64,000 nucleotides of DNA from Ligustrum vulgare (GCA_963555705.1 OY743184.1:23038859-23102858), one strand, 5' to 3'; numbered from the stretch's first letter, positions 22,668 through 33,847 are shown. The notes: generated from the letters alone by a model not told the origin. Program-made: numbers and translations.

Positions 22668-24000
22668 CTATTCCTTTGGGTTTACCTCAGTATTTGCAGG
22701 TAATGTACCCGGGGCTCTGGTTGTGATAAGTTGTGCTATCTGGCCCACTTGATGCTCCGGATTTTTGATTGATGCCTGTTGATTTTGGAATGTGGTTTCA
22801 GTTTTCCTCATAAATTGATCTGTTCTTTCCACAAATTTCCATATCATCTCTTCCAGTGCAGGTTTTCTCTCTTCTGTGTTGAATTGTGGTGCAATGTGTC
22901 CATTTGAGTGATCTTTCCAAGAAAAATTAGGATGATTGCACCAACCTGGGTTATAGGTGTTCGAGTATGGATTATTTTGGCATTGACTCCCTTGTACATA
23001 GTCAACTTGCTCCACTGGACAAGCCAGAATAGGGCAATCTGTAGTGGCATGGTTTGCACCACACTCATCACAAGTCACTTTAGCACTTTTAGATGAATGA
23101 CTCACCAGTGCTATGCCCTCCACTTTAGCAGCCAAAGAGTCAATCTTTGCTGATATGGCAGTGTAAGCATCCACTTCATAGACTCTCGGTGTCTTCTTCG
23201 GAACCACCCTGTCTGATCCCCACATGGCATTTGTATTTGCTATCCTTTCAAAGAGCTCCAATGCCTATCCAATGGTCTTTGTTCCCAAAGCACGTTTTGA
23301 TGAGGAGTCAACCATGTTTTTAAAATGAGGAAGTAATCCTTCATAGAAGAACTTCACTTGATCACCTATAGCGATCCCATGGTTCGGACACTTCCTCAGC
23401 ATGCCCTTCAATCTATTCCACACATCATCAAAAGATTCAGCATCATGCTGCTGGAACACTGTTATGTCATGTCTCAGTTTGGCAACCTTCGCTGGTGGCA
23501 TGAATTTAGTGCAAAACTTCTGAACCAAGTCGTTCCAGGTGGTTATACTCGCAGCGAGGCGAGAATCTAACCAGTAAACAACTCTTTCTTTTAGAGTGTA
23601 AGGGAATAACTTGAGTCTGATAGCATCGTCAGACACACCCTGATATTGAAAGTGTTGGCACATTCTAAAAATTTAAAAACTTGTTTGTGTGGGTTTTTAT
23701 CGGGTCTCCCATGGAATTGTTGTCCGTTTTGGAACATACTGATGACATTAGTTTTCAATTGGAAGTTTGCTTGCCCAAATGGTGGTAGACTATGCTAGAT
23801 TGACTTTGAACCACTTGAGGTGTCATGAAGTCACCCACCAACATGTCATCTTCATTTATTTGATCAGCATGGGGTAGAAGATTATTGCTGTTCGCCATTT
23901 GATTTTATTTATTTATCTAGTTCTCTAACCTCTCTTAATCTACGGTGTAATGAACGTTCTATTTTCGGGTCAGCTTCGAAAAGATTCCCGCCTTTCAAAC
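22668..24000 (-). pseudogene. Athila-like gag of element C, frameshifted
   Basis: Frames 23265-23663 and 22668-23261, with a degraded start up to about 23900 (LVGDFMTPQVVQSQSSIVY is visible). Typical pieces are MCQHFQYQGVSDDAIRLKLF, FCTKFMPPAKVAKLRHDITV, and the zinc knuckle CDECGANHATTDCPIL. A TAG interrupts the frame near 23262-23264 and there are stops between 23664 and 23760. Confidence 0.87.
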
Positions 24001-24156
24001 GTAGCATACACAACTACAAGAAAAGTAAAGAGCTAGTAACTAAACTAAAATTAAAAATTAAAAATCCTAAGATAAGAATAAAATTAAATTAAATTAAATA
24101 AAACAAGTAAAAGTCCGAATTAGTGAAAGTAATCTAAAAATAAATTTAAAGAACAA

Positions 24157-24174
24157 TCCCCGACAACGGCACCA
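24157..24174 (-). other. Primer-binding site of element C (tRNA-Asp type, degraded)
   Basis: Minus strand TGGTGCCGTTGTCGGGGA: two substitutions from the usual tRNA-Asp-type site; 6 bases from the LTR start. Confidence 0.82.
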
Positions 24175-24180
24175 AAAACT

Positions 24181-25611
24181 TGATCGTTCCGCAAGTGCAC
24201 AGGTCGCGCAAGTAATAAAGTGGACGTAAGTCCAAGTATCGATCCCACAGAGATTGTTTTAAATCGTATTTTAGATTACGGATCCTTAACCGGAACTAGA
24301 AATTTGTTTGAGTTTGAAAATTTAGATTTTGAAAATTAAAATAATGATTAAACTAAAAAGCGAGAGAATTTGATTTTAAACGAATGAAAATAAATGCGTT
24401 AGAATTATGAATCTATTTTGACTCTATCATCCATATCTTAACCAAATTATTTAAATACAATTCACAGGTTTTGAATTTTCATATTCCAAATATAGTTAAA
24501 ACTCCCTTTCGGACAAGCATTAACACCTATTCCTACGCACAACCCAACTATATTTCTATGTTGAATCCGAATGTGTAAGAAAGCATTAAAAGATTTGTGA
24601 ATATTATAACAGAAAACACAAAGTATAGGGATATATTTCTATCCCCTATCGGACTTTGTGGCAATCGAAACAAGTCTAATGAAATCCTAATCTTTCGAAC
24701 TTAAGAAATCACAACCTAAAATCATACAACTAGTGATAATGTAATTGCATGATAGAAAAAGCATAATTCAATTGCTCAAAACCATGAATTGCATAAATTA
24801 AATAATAGATTAAAATATGTAGTCAAGAAATCAAAACTTCATCATAATTCCAACATAATTAACCTAGCCTAGAAACATAATAGAAAATAAATAACAAGAG
24901 ATATGAAATGATGTAACCCAATTCATCTCCTTGCAATTGTATCTTCAATCTTGATCTTGGCGTGGTTTGGATCCTCGGCACTTTGACAGCGTTTTGGCGT
25001 GAATTGAGCAAGTTGGAAACCCCTGATTTCGTGCCACAAGCCTGGTATTTATAGATGTACACGAGAATTAGGTTACTTGGTGAGAAAGGATGTTGAATTT
25101 CGCGCAAAAAGTCCAGCTGCGGCCCAGAAGTTTAACCGTGCGACCGCACGGTTCAAAATGCTACGGCCGTACGATTCTGCAGGTATGTTTCAGTCGCTGA
25201 TTTTTTTAGTCATCCGGCCGCACGCTTATAACACCGTGTGACCACACGGTTCTGTTTGGAACTACAATTTCCATCTTTTTAATGTTACAAGTTAGTCCAT
25301 GTCTTTTAATTGCACAGCAAGTCCTCCAACTTCTGATTGTTGCAATTTAGCCTCTGAACTTCTGATTTCTTCCAAATTTGATTTATTCTTCCAATTGGCC
25401 CTTTGATTAACTGCATCAACTCTTGATTTGCTTACTTTGACACTTTTAACATTCAATTGCTCGATTTTAGCTTTAATTCCATTGTTTTCACGACTTTTGG
25501 GTTATTCCTGAAATATAAACAAATGACATAAAATAAATAGCAAATATTCTTGAACAAACAATAAAAATCCTACTTTTAGGCTAGAAATAAGTGTATAAAA
25601 TACACTTATCA
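24181..25611 (-). repeat. 5' LTR of element C (1431 bp)
   Basis: Begins TGATCGTTCCGC and ends CTTATCA, the same family as the B LTRs. It has the TATA-like CTATAAATA on the minus strand (25046-25054) and retains the palindrome array (25136-25151, about 25162-25176, about 25214-25224 and 25233-25250). Confidence 0.9.
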
Positions 25612-25773
25612 GGACACTGTAGTGAGTCTTTCCCAGTAACATAGTTGCTTTGCACTTATTTACATACATGACACATTAAGTACTAACATTTACTCAAGTT
25701 AATTTCAAATGACATTTCTTTTCATCAATCTTCTTTTACAATGTTTTCATTTTTATGTTAATAACTCATGTAG

Positions 25774-27876
25774 GAGAACAAGGTGCAAGCAACAATCTCT
25801 GACCAAAATATCAAGGCCTTAGAAAACACTTTGTTGCCATCAAAGACATACCTCATCTCTAATGCATACGTTAAACAATATGATGAACGATTCAGATCTA
25901 CTTGTGGAGATAAACAGTGGACAATCAGTGGCTCAACATGGATTGAAGAAGTAGATGAGGACAATAGTCCACTTGCAGAGGCATGCTTCAGTTTTACTCC
26001 GTTTGATGCACTTGAAAAATACATAGACATGGATGTGGAGATAGGTAGTTAAATATCCTACTTTAAATCAGTTCACTTATTTATTGCTATATACTACATT
26101 GCTATCTTTTTAGATATTTGTCTAAAATAATAACTACTTTTACACAGCTTTTGTTGGAGTTGCTGTTGCTGTACCCCCCAAACGAAAATTGTCTACCAAC
26201 AAAAATACAGATTCGTCTGTCCAAGACATTATCCTTGTGAATGAAAGGTATTTGTATGTTTGTAAAATCCTTAAAACAATGCTTAATCATTTTCCTGTCA
26301 TGACAACTATTTCTTATCTATTGACTATCACTTCGACTAATTCTGTATCTTCTTTGCGTTAATCGTGTAGACTACAAGCAGTGGATACTAACTATTTGGG
26401 ACAATTTCATCGACAACGAAGGAGCTGAGATACTTGATTGCCTTATGAAAAAACCTTTAGTTGTGGGAAACCATTTGAAAGTGACATCATTTAGTGGTGA
26501 GTAAATGACATTTTAATTCTTTTAATAAATTACACCTACTTGAAAATGTTGACTCTAACTAAGTCATTTTGTTTCTAGGGATGTCATTATCAACAAAGGC
26601 AAACAGTTCAATCTTGATAAATCCCAAATTCAAGAAACTAGCTGAATTTAGAGAATGGCTAGTATAATTATTTAGTATATTATGACTACTTAGCACATTA
26701 AAATAAATATTATAGAACTCTATCCTATATTTGAGGACCACATTTCCATTGATTCATATATTTATACACCCCACTGTATGTACTTATTTCAGGATTGAAA
26801 GAAACAAAGAGCTCCTTACAGGAATGATTTCTCAAAAATCATACGATTTTCCAAATACATCGAGCTTCTCACCACCCCCGATGAATAGAATTCTAAAAAT
26901 CAAAGATATTCTAGCACATTCAACTGTGGTATATTAGACATTTAGATTCATAGTTCACTATTATTTTACTTAAATTAAAACATTTTCCAGCTTTCAAGTA
27001 ACACAAACTACAACTTATCTAATATGTTATCTTTATAACAAATGTTTACAGCAAAATCTGTTTTGGGTGAAAGGTAAAGTTGAGTTTAAGGCAGGAACTC
27101 AATCTCTGTGGTACATGGCATGTGATACCTGTGGTTGGATGTCATTTGCCCAGCTTAATGAAGTTTATTTCTGTAATTATTGCAAGTACATGCATGCTAC
27201 AGCTATTCCAAGGTATACTATCTATACATTTGTATGTGCATACTGCATAAGTTCATTTCCTCAAGCTATTTGAATCTGTCCATGATATTTCTTACAATAT
27301 GTGTTGCTTTTCCAGAGCAAGATGCAATGTTCGACTCCTTGATAGCACGGGCACAATTGCTGTGTCCTTATTTGGTGATATTGCTGAAAAATACTTGCAT
27401 GTTTCTGCTGAAGAATTGATGGAAGATAAGAACCAAGTAAACCTCCTTGCCATGACTGAATGCAAATTATTACACTTACACTTGTTCAAGTAACAATTTT
27501 TTTCCTAATCCATACACAGGATGGTCTCTTTGATGCTCATCAGCCCAACAAATATGCAGAGGATGACCATTTCATCTACATTAGACTTGGTACCCCCGAT
27601 TCGAGAACAGACGAGCTAAGATTTATATTCTTGATAACAAACGTAAGCAAATTGAAGTACCCATAGTCATCTCAACAACTGAACCAAATGACAAAAAGGC
27701 TGTAGCTTCAACCTCACCCAGTAGGCACCATTTTCCGCTCAATGCAAGGAGGAGTCTGTTGTTTGACAAAGAAGAAATTGATCGACAGAAAAGGCAGAAG
27801 AAAATACCAGCTAATATAATCCAAGCTGAAGGAAAAATTATCAATCCATGTGATGATAATGTGGAAAAAAATGGAT
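25774..27876 (+). pseudogene. RPA70-like gene of the Helitron, multi-exon, probably broken
   Basis: Coding blocks with plausible splice sites: 25774-26044, 26148-26247, 26371-about 26499, about 26580-26659, about 26794-26930, about 27053-27212, about 27317-27436 and 27522-27876. Readable segments include LLPSKTYLISNAYVKQYDER, QWILTIWDNFIDNEGAEILD, LVVGNHLKVTSFS, KIKDILAHSTV, a four-cysteine zinc ribbon (MACDTCGWM then FCNYCK), and CNVRLLDSTGTIAVSLFGDI. This is the single-strand DNA-binding RPA large-subunit family that plant Helitrons often carry. The N-terminal exon is missing at the element C junction. The third block does not join the second in frame, and the last block changes frame near 27600 (a C-run), after which ENRRAKIYILDNKRKQIEVP continues in another frame. 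I therefore treat it as a decayed copy. Confidence 0.8.
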
Positions 27877-28580
27877 AACTAATCTCATCCAAATGCTGCT
27901 ATTTTGCTGATGTTATTTTGATATAATGCAATTTCCTGTTAACGTTGTAATGATCTGATAGTGGTACCTCTTTTGAGATTTTTTTGTTATGTAATTAGGC
28001 TTGATGGTGAGGTACCATTTAATTTGTTGATCGTTAACAGTATTTCAAATTAATGTAGAAAGTGACCATCAAGACCTATTATATATGGAAATGCAATTTC
28101 AGATTCATGAATGTTGCAACAGGTTGCATTAATAGTTTTATTTGTCAAGCATGTCTACTATTTGCTTACATAGGTTGCAATGGAAATCATGATCAAATTC
28201 TGCAATAGATCAAATTCTGCATTACAACTTGCATTAATATTTAAAACTATATTAACTTTTTCTTACAAACTGGAAATGATGCCAAAAACTGTGTTACATG
28301 TTCATTGAACTTTTTTTATTAGTTGGAGTCAATGCTTTGTTTTACTTTTGCCTTGCATGTTTATATTTCAAATCGCTACATCAAAATGATAAGAAAATGT
28401 GACATTTTTCATAAGTCTTATGCTTTTGCTATGTGTGATTCATGTATGGTAGCATTATGTTATAATTAAATATTATTGTAGAAGTAATAATAAAAACATT
28501 AATACACTTATGCTCCCCTTATAATTAAAAATAAGAATATACTCATTTCCTCAAATATAAAGGGCTCGACTATAACGGAG
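27877..28580. other. Non-coding 3' part of the Helitron
   Basis: AT-rich sequence between the RPA gene and the Helitron terminus; I see no gene. Confidence 0.6.
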
Positions 28581-28607
28581 ATCGTGCAACGCACGATTCA
28601 CCACTAG
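28581..28607 (+). mobile_element. Helitron 3' terminus (hairpin plus CTAG)
   Basis: ATCGTGC-AAC-GCACGAT makes a perfect 7 bp stem with 3 nt loop (28581-28597), followed by TTCACCA and CTAG (28604-28607), then a T. Hairpin about 10 nt before CTRR with insertion between A and T is the Helitron hallmark. Confidence 0.9.
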
Positions 28608-28612
28608 TAATA

Positions 28613-28660
28613 TATATAAAGATAAAGATAAAGATATAAAGATAAAGATAAAGATATTAT
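28613..28660. repeat. (AAAGAT)n simple repeat next to the Helitron end
   Basis: AAAGATA-type hexamer repeated about seven times with one irregular TATA spacer. Confidence 0.8.
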
Positions 28661-29134
28661 ATTTATTGATTATTAATTAACCCCTGAATTTTTTTAAAAA
28701 AAAAAATCCTAAGTTTGTTTGCTTTAAAAATTGATAGTTTTAGATTTATAGTTATGTACTTTTCCAAAATATTTTATTGTTAAAATTGAGTATTGTAAAA
28801 AAATAAATTAAAAATAATGAGGATCAAACAGAGGCTAATTTTTTATAGAGCGTATCCTTTATTTTATTTTATTTTTTTTCCTTAATTGTTTTGGAGAAAT
28901 TTTAGTTTTGGGGAAATTTTTGGTTGAAAAATGTGAAAATTAATGAACTTTATAAAAATAAGTGGTGGAAAATCAACGTGAAAAAATCTTTCAAAACTAA
29001 ACAAAACTCTAATACAAGATAACAATTTACAAGATAAAACCCTTCAAATTAATACTCTCTCTAAATTAATACTTAAGCTTATAATCAATATAATAGAAGC
29101 CTAGAAGGTCTATATAGCCCTTGATCGTGACCCA

Positions 29135-29290
29135 TTATTTAAAGAAATGAATTTTGTAATAATAATTTTTAAGAGAATCTGCAATTGAAATGTAGGAAGA
29201 AATTTCAATTTACATGTAAAATTGTTTTATGGAAGGATGCCTAACTTGCAAATGAATTTTGAAAATAATGGGTTTCAAATAAGGACGTAG
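29135..29290. mobile_element. AT-rich foldback MITE
   Basis: Inner ends are inverted: GACCCATTATTTAAAGAAATG on the left and the complement of GAAAATAATGGGTTTC on the right. A relative is in intron 3 of the methyltransferase gene (47230-47425). Exact ends and TSD are uncertain. Confidence 0.5.
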
Positions 29291-29628
29291 TAGTATCAAG
29301 TATGTTTATATATACTTGTTATATTTTTTTTATTTAAAAATTATTTATATTTATAGAATTTAATCGTTAAAATAAATAACTTGTTAGTGTAGATAATTTT
29401 TGGAGAATTTTGAGATTTTTAGGAGAATGTGTGGTTGAAAACTGAAAAGCGTGAAAAAGAGTGGTCCCATGAAAATGTGAGGTTGAAAAATGAATTTGAT
29501 GAAAATTGGAAAAAATAGTTTGGACCAAACAAGGGCTGAATTTCAACTTTAATCAAAAAAAAATTATTTCGTTTAATATACTTATTCAGAAACCTTTTAA
29601 CCTCAGTAAAAAATTCTGAGAAAAAGAA
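29291..29628. other. AT-rich intergenic DNA
   Basis: No gene recognised. Contains TTTGGACCAAACAAGGGCTGAA near 29520, a phrase typical of plant MITE ends. Confidence 0.5.
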
Positions 29629-29700
29629 AGGTCCTACCGGGAGTCGAACCCAGGTCGCTGGATTCAAAGTCCAGAGTGCTAACCACTACACCATAGAACC
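29629..29700 (-). tRNA. trnQ-UUG: tRNA-Gln (anticodon TTG)
   Basis: Minus strand, 72 nt without CCA. The acceptor 5' strand GGTTCTA pairs with TAGGACC at the 3' side (one G-T pair), discriminator T. The anticodon arm is CTGGA-CTTTGAA-TCCAG, anticodon TTG, reading glutamine CAA codons. The T arm has GGTTCGACTCC and the D arm TGGTGTAGTGGTTAGCA, i.e. both internal promoter boxes (A and B) for RNA polymerase III are present. No intron. A short T-run (plus-strand A/AG-rich, 29619-29628) follows as a probable terminator. Confidence 0.96.
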
Positions 29701-31046
29701 GTTGTATGTCAATCTTACTTTCTTTCTGTATTTAACAAATTGAACAATAGAAAGAGCTACAAGACCATACTGGGCTAGAATTATGTGGGTTGTTTATTTA
29801 TTTGTTAAAAGTTTTGTATTTTAAGTATGTTTTTATATTTTCCAGATAAAATATGTATGATTAAAAAGTGATTTGAAAAATTGTTTTGTATAAAAACAAC
29901 TTGCAAACATAGGCTTAATCATAGAGAAAATAACATTTTCATCAAATATTTCAACTTGACAATATTCTCGACTTGTTTGGCATATAATTTGTGGATTTTG
30001 GACCACATCATTTATTGATCCTCAACTTATAAGTTAACAATTTTTTTGCCAAACATGCTCTTAGAACAAGTTTTGAATGATTTATTTTAAAGATAACCTT
30101 CAAATATATTACTTATATTGACTTATTTCGAATGTAGGTTGGTCGAAATGAAAAAGAAATCATCCATTAGTGACTTGTGACTTATCTATAAGAAGTCACT
30201 CCAAACATGATGTTATGTGATTCATTGATAACACAATCTTTACAATTTATAAATAGCACAAATTCTCAAATCACTTTTTAACTACACACATTTTCTTTTA
30301 CTATTTTTAACCACACGTTTTATCTCAAAAATATAAATAAATCAATTTATAAATTCTTTCAAATTTCCAAAGAGAGCCTTAATTTGTCATTATATTGTTG
30401 AAAAAGTATTAAAAGGTTTTCCTGCACCCTTTTTTTTTTTTTTTTTCCTATTATGATTAAGAATTCATAAATACCTTAAAAAAAATTCTGTCAAGTATAC
30501 TAATGTGCAGTATAATTAGGCTCTATAAAGTCTCGACTCTCGTATCATAAATGCGACTTTTAGTAGGAAGAAATGGTCACAATAGTAAGTAACTTGGCAA
30601 AATTAATCCAGTTGTACATCCAAGTCGTCCAGATCCGTGTACCGATGGTGTGTTGGAAAGTTTGTGATTGTTAATTTTGGAGATGATGTGATATGTAAAT
30701 TAATGGATCTTTGCCAAGTAGTGTATACGTAATCCAATTAATAAACAGTAATAATGTACAAATAATATAACTCAACTTGGCAACTTGCTATATATGTTGG
30801 ATGAAGGAAAACTTACTTAAACCAGCTCTTATTTGGTTTTCATTAAAAAATTCTCTTTTTTTTTCTACAGTACTCAATCCCAACCATTCATTAAAAGTCA
30901 AGTCTACAATATTTAATTTTTCAACCAAATTTCAATCATTGACTCTACTAAGAATCATTATTCATTTCAAAAAACTCTTTTTAAACAATACCAAACATAC
31001 TCATACATATATATATATATATATATATGAATGATTTTGCATCAAT
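29701..31046. other. Intergenic region with AT-rich repeats and a (TA)n microsatellite
   Basis: No gene. It holds copies of a dispersed AT-rich repeat (about 29815-29910 and 30235-30380, with ACCACAC-TTTT and TTATAAATTG phrases), a T-run at 30431-30447, and (TA)n at about 31009-31028 just past the 3' end of the UGT gene. Confidence 0.6.
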
Positions 31047-32414
31047 CTAACTTATCTTAACTTCCATTTTTCCCCCCAACATTTCAATTAATTCACCCAA
31101 AACTTTCTTAGAACTCCCACCAATTTCACAAGCAAATTTAGCTTCTCTCATCACTGTTCTAGCCTTGCACCTTATATTCAAATCTCCAATAACTTTCCTC
31201 AGCATTTCTCTTATATTTTCCCCTCCAACCAATTTTTCCCCTCCCCAGCCCCACTCCTTAACCCATACCCCTAACCCTGCCTTCTCTACAACTTCTGCAT
31301 TCATCTTTTGGTCACCATGTTGTGGCCATGCCAGCATCGGCACGCCATAGCAAGCGGCATCCATTACCAATTCCCAGTCGCATTCGTTCACAAACGCTCC
31401 TATGGCGCGATGTGCTATGATGTTTTGCGCGCTCTTCAATCCTTTCATTACTTTACTCTCCTCCTTGGTCGTGATCAAGAAAGAATCGCGTGAAAATTCT
31501 CGAATCCATAGAAACGGATGCCCACAAATTTGTAGCCCGTTTTCGAGTTCTTTGATCTGATCCTTCGACATGGATTCTCTGCTTCCGAAATTGACGTACA
31601 CCACTGATTCTGCAGACTGATCGTTTAACCATGAAAAGATTTGATCTTTCTCAAGATGATCATGGGATTCTATTGGTCCAACTGGAAAAATAGGTGGGAG
31701 ACTATCGAGTACTCTGCCACTGTTAAGGAATGTGATTGTTTCTAGTTCGAACCAATCAAAAGTGTTCAATAGGACACCCTTTACTTTTGGAAGGGATCGA
31801 GCATTTGGTAATAGGTAGGCTTTTAAGAGATAATTTGAGGGCGAATCGACCAGCCATGTAGGAGGAATGTTTTCGTATGGCACGGGATCCAACCCCGGGA
31901 TCCTAATATTCCCCGAAGAATTACGAAATATAGACAAATCTTGGGACAACAAGACGGGGAGGTATGCCACGGTTGAAAAAAATCGCGCTGACGTGGTCGA
32001 AAGGATGTAGAGAGGGATTTTGAGATCATCGGTTAGTTGAGTAAGCATAGATGTTATGACAAAGTCGCAAAATATGGAAGAAATTGGAGGTAGTAGAGAT
32101 GAAAGGGCAGGACCGATTAGGTGGAGTGAGCGATTGATGCCTTCATACCGCTTAATGAAAGGATCGCTAGTGGTTGAACTAGAAGCGTTCAATGAACGGA
32201 TATCAAAATCAAGGCGATTGATTTCTTGGTGGTCGTTGAAGAAAGTAGTCAACGGAATAAACTCGGGATCAGGAGATTGAGATTGAATGTTGACAAAGGT
32301 AACGGTAAAATTACGTGATGCGAGCATGACAGCAAGTCGGAAAAATTGGTTGAACGGTCCAAGGCCGCTCGGAACAAGAACTATGTGATGGGGTTGAGAA
32401 GGGAAACTAGACAT
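31047..32414 (-). CDS. UGT708-like UDP-glycosyltransferase with altered active site (possible pseudoenzyme)
   Basis: Intact single-exon frame of 455 codons from ATG at 32414. Family-1 plant glycosyltransferases move a sugar from UDP-sugar to small molecules in the cytosol; the closest match I recognise is the UGT708 C-glycosyltransferase group (IPPTWLVDSPSNYLLKAYLL, VVYVNFGSRESMSKDQIKEL, LAWPQHGDQKMNAEVVEKAG, GLGVWVKEWGWGGEKLV). The N-terminal catalytic histidine, expected in a GHLTPFLRLA context, is proline here (VPSGLGPFNQFFRLA, P20). The nucleotide-sugar box has lost its W-x-x-Q start (SAQNIIAHRAIGAF instead) and its HCGWNS reads ECDWEL; the later GDQ is kept. The acceptor-activating Asp region (IFCDFVITS) remains. 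So the fold may be kept but normal catalysis is unlikely; a recent pseudogene without stops or a non-catalytic role are both possible. No in-frame stop. Confidence 0.85.
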   Translation of the reverse strand: MSSFPSQPHHIVLVPSGLGPFNQFFRLAVMLASRNFTVTFVNIQSQSPDPEFIPLTTFFNDHQEINRLDFDIRSLNASSSTTSDPFIKRYEGINRSLHLIGPALSSLLPPISSIFCDFVITSMLTQLTDDLKIPLYILSTTSARFFSTVAYLPVLLSQDLSIFRNSSGNIRIPGLDPVPYENIPPTWLVDSPSNYLLKAYLLPNARSLPKVKGVLLNTFDWFELETITFLNSGRVLDSLPPIFPVGPIESHDHLEKDQIFSWLNDQSAESVVYVNFGSRESMSKDQIKELENGLQICGHPFLWIREFSRDSFLITTKEESKVMKGLKSAQNIIAHRAIGAFVNECDWELVMDAACYGVPMLAWPQHGDQKMNAEVVEKAGLGVWVKEWGWGGEKLVGGENIREMLRKVIGDLNIRCKARTVMREAKFACEIGGSSKKVLGELIEMLGGKMEVKIS

Positions 32415-32796
32415 GTGATATGATATAGTGAAAGAGTGGTAAGTATGATTTTCTTGCTATTTGTAGAAATATAAAGCACTCAGGATATTCGATTCAAATT
32501 TCATCCCTACCCATTTTATATAGTGTGACTGTATGGACATGCCAAAGACCATATTTAAATTCATAATTTTTTTGTCTCTAAGGTGTTCAATATTTAATTG
32601 ATATAATTTAGCAATAATTGTGTCATGAATCAAAATAAACTGATTTATAAATCAGCTTATAAATTACACAATTGTTCAAATTATTTTTTAACTATAAACA
32701 TTTAATTTCTTCAATTTTCAACCACTACTTTTTTACTTTGAAATTATAAATAAACCAATTTATAAATCAAACAATGTTATCACATTATATTATGTG
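32415..32796. other. Upstream region of the UGT gene
   Basis: The minus strand has a TATA-like CTTTATATTTC at about 32468-32478, 55-65 bases before the ATG. Further upstream lies a copy of the dispersed AT-rich repeat (about 32640-32775). Confidence 0.45.
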
Positions 32797-32971
32797 TAAT
32801 TCTAGATGGACATTCATTTTGGATATTTTAAAGTGACATTGTAATGTGTCACTTTTTCATTGATGATTATTCATTTGGTGATGACTTTATTATTTAATGC
32901 ACATCTTTATCATTCAATGAGAATTTGACACGTCACTTTAAAATGTTCAAAATAATGTCCATCTAGAATTA
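32797..32971. mobile_element. Foldback MITE, 175 bp
   Basis: Terminal inverted repeats TAATTCTAGATGGACAT and ATGTCCATCTAGAATTA, with inverted similarity continuing inward (TTTTAAAGTGACA against its complement). A TA dinucleotide at each end could be the TSD. Superfamily not certain. Confidence 0.7.
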
Positions 32972-33847
32972 TTGTTATATTATTGGGTAAACAATTTGTT
33001 TTCCAAGAAAAACAATATCCATTCACTTGAAGACTAAGCTGTATTCAATTTTCTTATGTAGTTGCTTAGTGTTGAAACGAATCAAATTCAGCACTTGGCT
33101 TATATAAGCTGTATTCAATTTAGCACATCATTATAATTTATAAATTTATTTATAAACAATACAATTTTTAAAATCACAAGTTTTAATCACACAAATTTTC
33201 TTTTTCCACTTTCTAACCACACATTTCATTTCAAAAATACAACTAAACCAATATATAATTGCAACAGTATTACCAAACAGATTGTCCAAGAAAATTTCCT
33301 TCTTAAATTTCATTTGCCGTAACTGCTTTTGTAAGTTTAATTCAATCTAGTTAATTGTATTTCAATTATGTTCAATTATATAAATATACTTTAATATGAT
33401 TTTCATTTGGCAACCACATTTTATTTGATTATAATCTATTAACTATGCCATAATTTAATTCCAATTAATTTTAAGAATGAGTGTTTCTCCTACTCTGATC
33501 CTTACTGTACAACCTGAGAACAAACAATTAATGCGATCCACTTATTGAACACGGTCCGGCTATTTACGAAACGCGAGATCATCTGCTTTAGAAATGTGAG
33601 TTTGTCAATTTTCATTAAAGATAATCGATGATGAGACAGTCATAAATGATGGACATATGTAATTGTTAGTTATGGGTTGAGATGAGAATAATATCTATCA
33701 TTGAAATAAATTGTGGGGGGTCTATTATTGACCGTTATATTATCGATTTTCATCAATTTAAGTGACATAATTAAATGAAATTACCTTATCGAAACCAAAT
33801 TAAAGTGTAATTATCCAATTAAACAAAGTTGAATTACAATTATTCAA
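32972..33847. other. AT-rich intergenic DNA with dispersed repeat copy
   Basis: A copy of the AT-rich dispersed repeat at about 33115-33270 (phrases TTTTAATCACACAAATTTTC and CTAACCACACATTTCA). No gene. Confidence 0.55.

Larger units (their letters stand above)
19961..25611 (-). mobile_element. Athila-like gag/protease-only LTR element C, 3' part deleted
   Basis: The 5' LTR is 24181-25611 (TG...CA), followed on the minus strand by primer site, gag and protease as in B. The left edge is not an LTR: from 19961 the sequence matches element B from about 12516, so roughly 2.6 kb (3' LTR and adjoining DNA) is missing. The break abuts Helitron Rep sequence, with CTCAA(A/G)TTTGAT-like bases shared at the join, suggesting an illegitimate deletion that also removed the Rep N-terminus. 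No TSD can be read for this reason. Confidence 0.87.
2146..28607. mobile_element. Remains of an autonomous-type Helitron (Rep/helicase plus RPA gene); left end not located
   Basis: The pieces belonging to this Helitron are: helicase C-terminal part 2146-2982 (minus), Rep/helicase middle part 18177-19960 (minus), RPA70-like gene 25774-27876 (plus) and a canonical Helitron 3' end at 28581-28607. Everything between the pieces is later LTR-retrotransposon insertion. The two genes are divergent. The N-terminal part of Rep is missing, lost where element C was truncated (junction near 19960). The left boundary given is only the end of recognisable coding sequence; the true 5' terminus was not found. 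That all pieces belong to one Helitron is an inference from gene content and order. Confidence 0.7.

Noticed and set aside
26371..26499. RPA-like gene as an intact host gene
   Set aside because: The exon junction is out of frame, the first exon is missing, and the last exon is frameshifted; the gene lies inside Helitron boundaries.
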